A stretch of 6,048 nt of DNA from an uncultured Alphaproteobacteria bacterium (GTDB taxonomy: Bacteria > Pseudomonadota > Alphaproteobacteria > Caulobacterales > Caulobacteraceae). The notes under the pieces are model-generated. The model made no database searches and was not told the DNA's origin. It saw nothing but the letters and a program-made list of their open reading frames with translations. The stretch is from NCBI GenBank assembly GCA_903928755.1, contig CAIYSH010000484.1:1-6048 (forward strand). The letters run 5' to 3'. Each line of letters begins with the position of its first letter. Position 1 is the stretch's first letter. A program made the position numbers and the translations under genes. Of this stretch, positions 5,025 to 6,048 are shown one piece after another.

Positions 5025-5781
5025 GTCCTTCCACGATGCCTTTGAGCGGGCGCTCTGCGGCGAAACCTCTGCCCTTGATCCCTGGTGGAATGGTACCGAC
5101 GCTGACGGGAGCGGCCTCGGCGTCTATCGCAATACGACCACCAAGGGCCTTGTCGACGCGATCATGGCCCAGTTTCCCACAGTGACCTCTGTCGTCGGCC
5201 CAGACTGGATGGCGGTTGCCGCCAGGGCCTTCGGCAGCAGCCACCCGCCGACGGCAGCGCCTCTGGTGGTCTATGGTCAGGAATTCGCAGACTGGCTTGA
5301 TGGCCCCGCACGGGAACAGGACCTGCCCTATCTGGCGGATCTGGCCAGGCTCGATCGACTTTGGACGGAATGCCATACGGCCGCAGATGATCCGGTTCTG
5401 GCCCCCGACGCCCTCAGCCGACTTGACGCGAAGGACTTCGGGTCTTTCCGACTGACACCCCGCGCCTCCAGCCGGTGGGCGTCCTTCCCGTGGGCGGTTC
5501 CGACCCTGTGGCAAGCCCTTCGCCAGGATCCTGCCCTTGCAGGTTTTGACCTGGAGGACAGGGCGGAGGGCCTCCTCCTGACCCGACCGGACCTCGATGT
5601 GGCATTCAGTGTGGTTGCTCCAGGTGCCGTCGTCTTTCTGGCCGCCTGCGCTGAGGGGCTGTCCATGGCCGCTGCGGCCGAGTCGGCCCTGTCAGCTGAT
5701 CCCGGCCTGAACCTTCAGGCAAGCTTCGCCCACCTTGTCGCGGCCGGAGCCTTCACCTGTCTTGGGGAGATCGCGACTTGA
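5017..5781 (+). CDS. bufC: BufC, DUF2063 partner protein of the MNIO enzyme
   Basis: The 254-aa protein has the DUF2063 (often labelled 'putative DNA-binding') N-terminal domain: helical start ESFHDAFERALCG, then GVYRNTTTKGLVDAIMAQFPTVTSVVGPDWMAVAARAF (about 35-72), SHPPTAAPLVVYGQEFADWLD (75-95) and LPYLADLARLDRLWTECHTA (103-122). In MNIO RiPP pathways this family acts with the DUF692 enzyme, probably to recognise or present the precursor, rather than as a transcription factor. The C-terminal half is less conserved and may form a second domain (GLLLTRPDLDVAFSVVAPGAVVFLAACAEG at about 186-215). The start ATG lies inside the end of bufB (8-base overlap ATGTCTGA), indicating translational coupling and a likely complex. 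It appears to end the operon; no DoxX gene follows, unlike the Caulobacter arrangement I recall. Confidence 0.92.
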   Translation: MSESFHDAFERALCGETSALDPWWNGTDADGSGLGVYRNTTTKGLVDAIMAQFPTVTSVVGPDWMAVAARAFGSSHPPTAAPLVVYGQEFADWLDGPAREQDLPYLADLARLDRLWTECHTAADDPVLAPDALSRLDAKDFGSFRLTPRASSRWASFPWAVPTLWQALRQDPALAGFDLEDRAEGLLLTRPDLDVAFSVVAPGAVVFLAACAEGLSMAAAAESALSADPGLNLQASFAHLVAAGAFTCLGEIAT

Positions 5782-5792
5782 TCGAATTCTGA

Positions 5793-5807
5793 GGTTTCCC
5801 TGAAACC
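5793..5807. other. Short inverted repeat after bufC
   Basis: GGTTTC (5793-5798) and GAAACC (5802-5807) are reverse complements around CCT. The repeat lies 11 bases after the bufC stop. It could be a weak hairpin, an operator, or chance; its right arm overlaps the -35 of the msrA promoter candidate. Confidence 0.35.
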
Positions 5808-5826
5808 AGACCCTTCCGCCAACGTA
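5801..5826 (+). promoter_or_regulatory. Candidate ECF (possibly SigF) promoter of msrA
   Basis: TGAAACC (5801-5807), 15 bases, then CGTA (5823-5826). Spacing and bases resemble the bufA promoter (TGTAACC-N15-CGAA) with one change in each element, and the sigF candidate also uses CGTA. Recognition by SigF or another ECF factor is inference. Confidence 0.45.
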
Positions 5827-5854
5827 TAAGACCTTTAGCGGCCCCCGCCGCAGT

Positions 5855-5858
5855 GGAG
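5855..5858 (+). promoter_or_regulatory. Ribosome binding site of msrA
   Basis: GGAG stands 6 bases before ATG 5865 and supports that start, which gives a complete signal peptide. Confidence 0.6.
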
Positions 5859-5864
5859 CTCAAA

Positions 5865-6048
5865 ATGTCCCGTTCCCTCTTTGCCGCCACCGCGGCCATT
5901 GCCCTGCTGATCGCCAATGCCGCCCCGGCGGCCGGTGCCCTCAAGACAGCCGTGTTTGCCGGGGGCTGTTTCTGGTCAGCCGAGCATGACATCGAGCATG
6001 CCCCGGGCGTGGTTTCGGTCGATGTCGGCTATGCAGGTGGTGCGCGCA
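5865..6048 (+). CDS. msrA: Exported peptide-methionine (S)-S-oxide reductase MsrA, N-terminal fragment
   Basis: 61 codons are visible before the right edge. A signal peptide (MSRSLFAATAAIALLIANAAPAAG, cleavage around residues 22-24) is followed directly by the MsrA catalytic start: AVFAGGCFWSAEHDIEHAPGVVSVDVGYAGG. The nucleophilic cysteine is C35 in the GCFW motif, and the GV-x-x-V-x-x-GYAGG segment is diagnostic. MsrA reduces the S-form of methionine sulfoxide in proteins; the signal peptide puts this copy in the periplasm, so it needs a periplasmic or membrane electron donor, since cytoplasmic thioredoxin cannot reach it. The frame continues past the edge, so a fused MsrB domain or resolving cysteines cannot be checked. 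The gene follows bufC after 83 bases and may have its own ECF-type promoter. Confidence 0.9.
   Translation, partial: MSRSLFAATAAIALLIANAAPAAGALKTAVFAGGCFWSAEHDIEHAPGVVSVDVGYAGGAR

Noticed and set aside
5017..5781. BufC as a DNA-binding transcription factor
   Set aside because: The DUF2063 label is historical; no helix-turn-helix is evident and the gene context is that of an MNIO partner protein.
1..6048. Mobile elements, CRISPR arrays, tRNA or rRNA genes
   Set aside because: No transposase, direct-repeat array, cloverleaf or rRNA-like sequence was recognised; genes are compact with uniform high GC.

Overview
The window is high-GC DNA with a gene set typical of Caulobacterales (Alphaproteobacteria: Caulobacter, Phenylobacterium, Brevundimonas and relatives). 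The strongest taxonomic pointer is a SigF-type ECF sigma factor gene overlapping a gene for its NrsF-family (DUF1109) membrane anti-sigma factor, divergent from a DUF2282 / DUF692 / DUF2063 operon. This is the arrangement I recall for the sigF locus of Caulobacter crescentus/vibrioides. The taxon is inferred from family recognition and gene order, not from a database match.

Layout. Positions 1-173 (minus): 5' end of an isopenicillin N synthase-like Fe(II)/2-oxoglutarate oxygenase gene, cut by the window edge. 174-307: divergent intergenic region. 308-1668 (plus): scoA-scoB, the two subunits of succinyl-CoA:3-oxoacid CoA-transferase, with stop and start codons sharing one base. 1669-1747: short intergenic region with a perfect 16-bp inverted repeat that reads as two facing Fur-type boxes over a plausible promoter. 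1748-2485 (plus): exported, probably outer-membrane beta-barrel protein of unknown function. 2526-3703 (minus): sigF-nrsF. 3704-3867: divergent control region with inverted TGTAACC elements. 3868-5781 (plus): bufA-bufB-bufC, a bufferin-type RiPP operon. 5865-6048 (plus): 5' part of an exported peptide-methionine sulfoxide reductase gene (msrA), cut by the window edge. No gene-free stretch exceeds 300 bases; the longest is the 164-base sigF/bufA intergenic region.

How the genes may work together. In the family model, NrsF holds SigF at the membrane until metal or thiol stress, sensed through two conserved cysteines, releases it. SigF then transcribes its own operon and the buf operon. BufA is an exported precursor with four cysteines, BufB is the multinuclear iron oxidase (MNIO, DUF692) that modifies cysteines, and BufC is its partner protein; the mature peptide is thought to bind excess copper in the periplasm. 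An exported MsrA next door would repair methionines oxidised under the same stress. A third ECF-like promoter candidate lies before msrA and would tie it to the same regulator. The neighbouring envelope protein appears to be under iron/Fur control, so metal- and redox-related envelope functions cluster here. The scoAB pair is ordinary metabolism and looks unrelated.

The buf system has recently been described in Caulobacter, so it is not new in kind. The least explained items are the Fur-box-controlled barrel protein, the candidate SigF-like promoter for msrA, and the apparently very short sigF leader.
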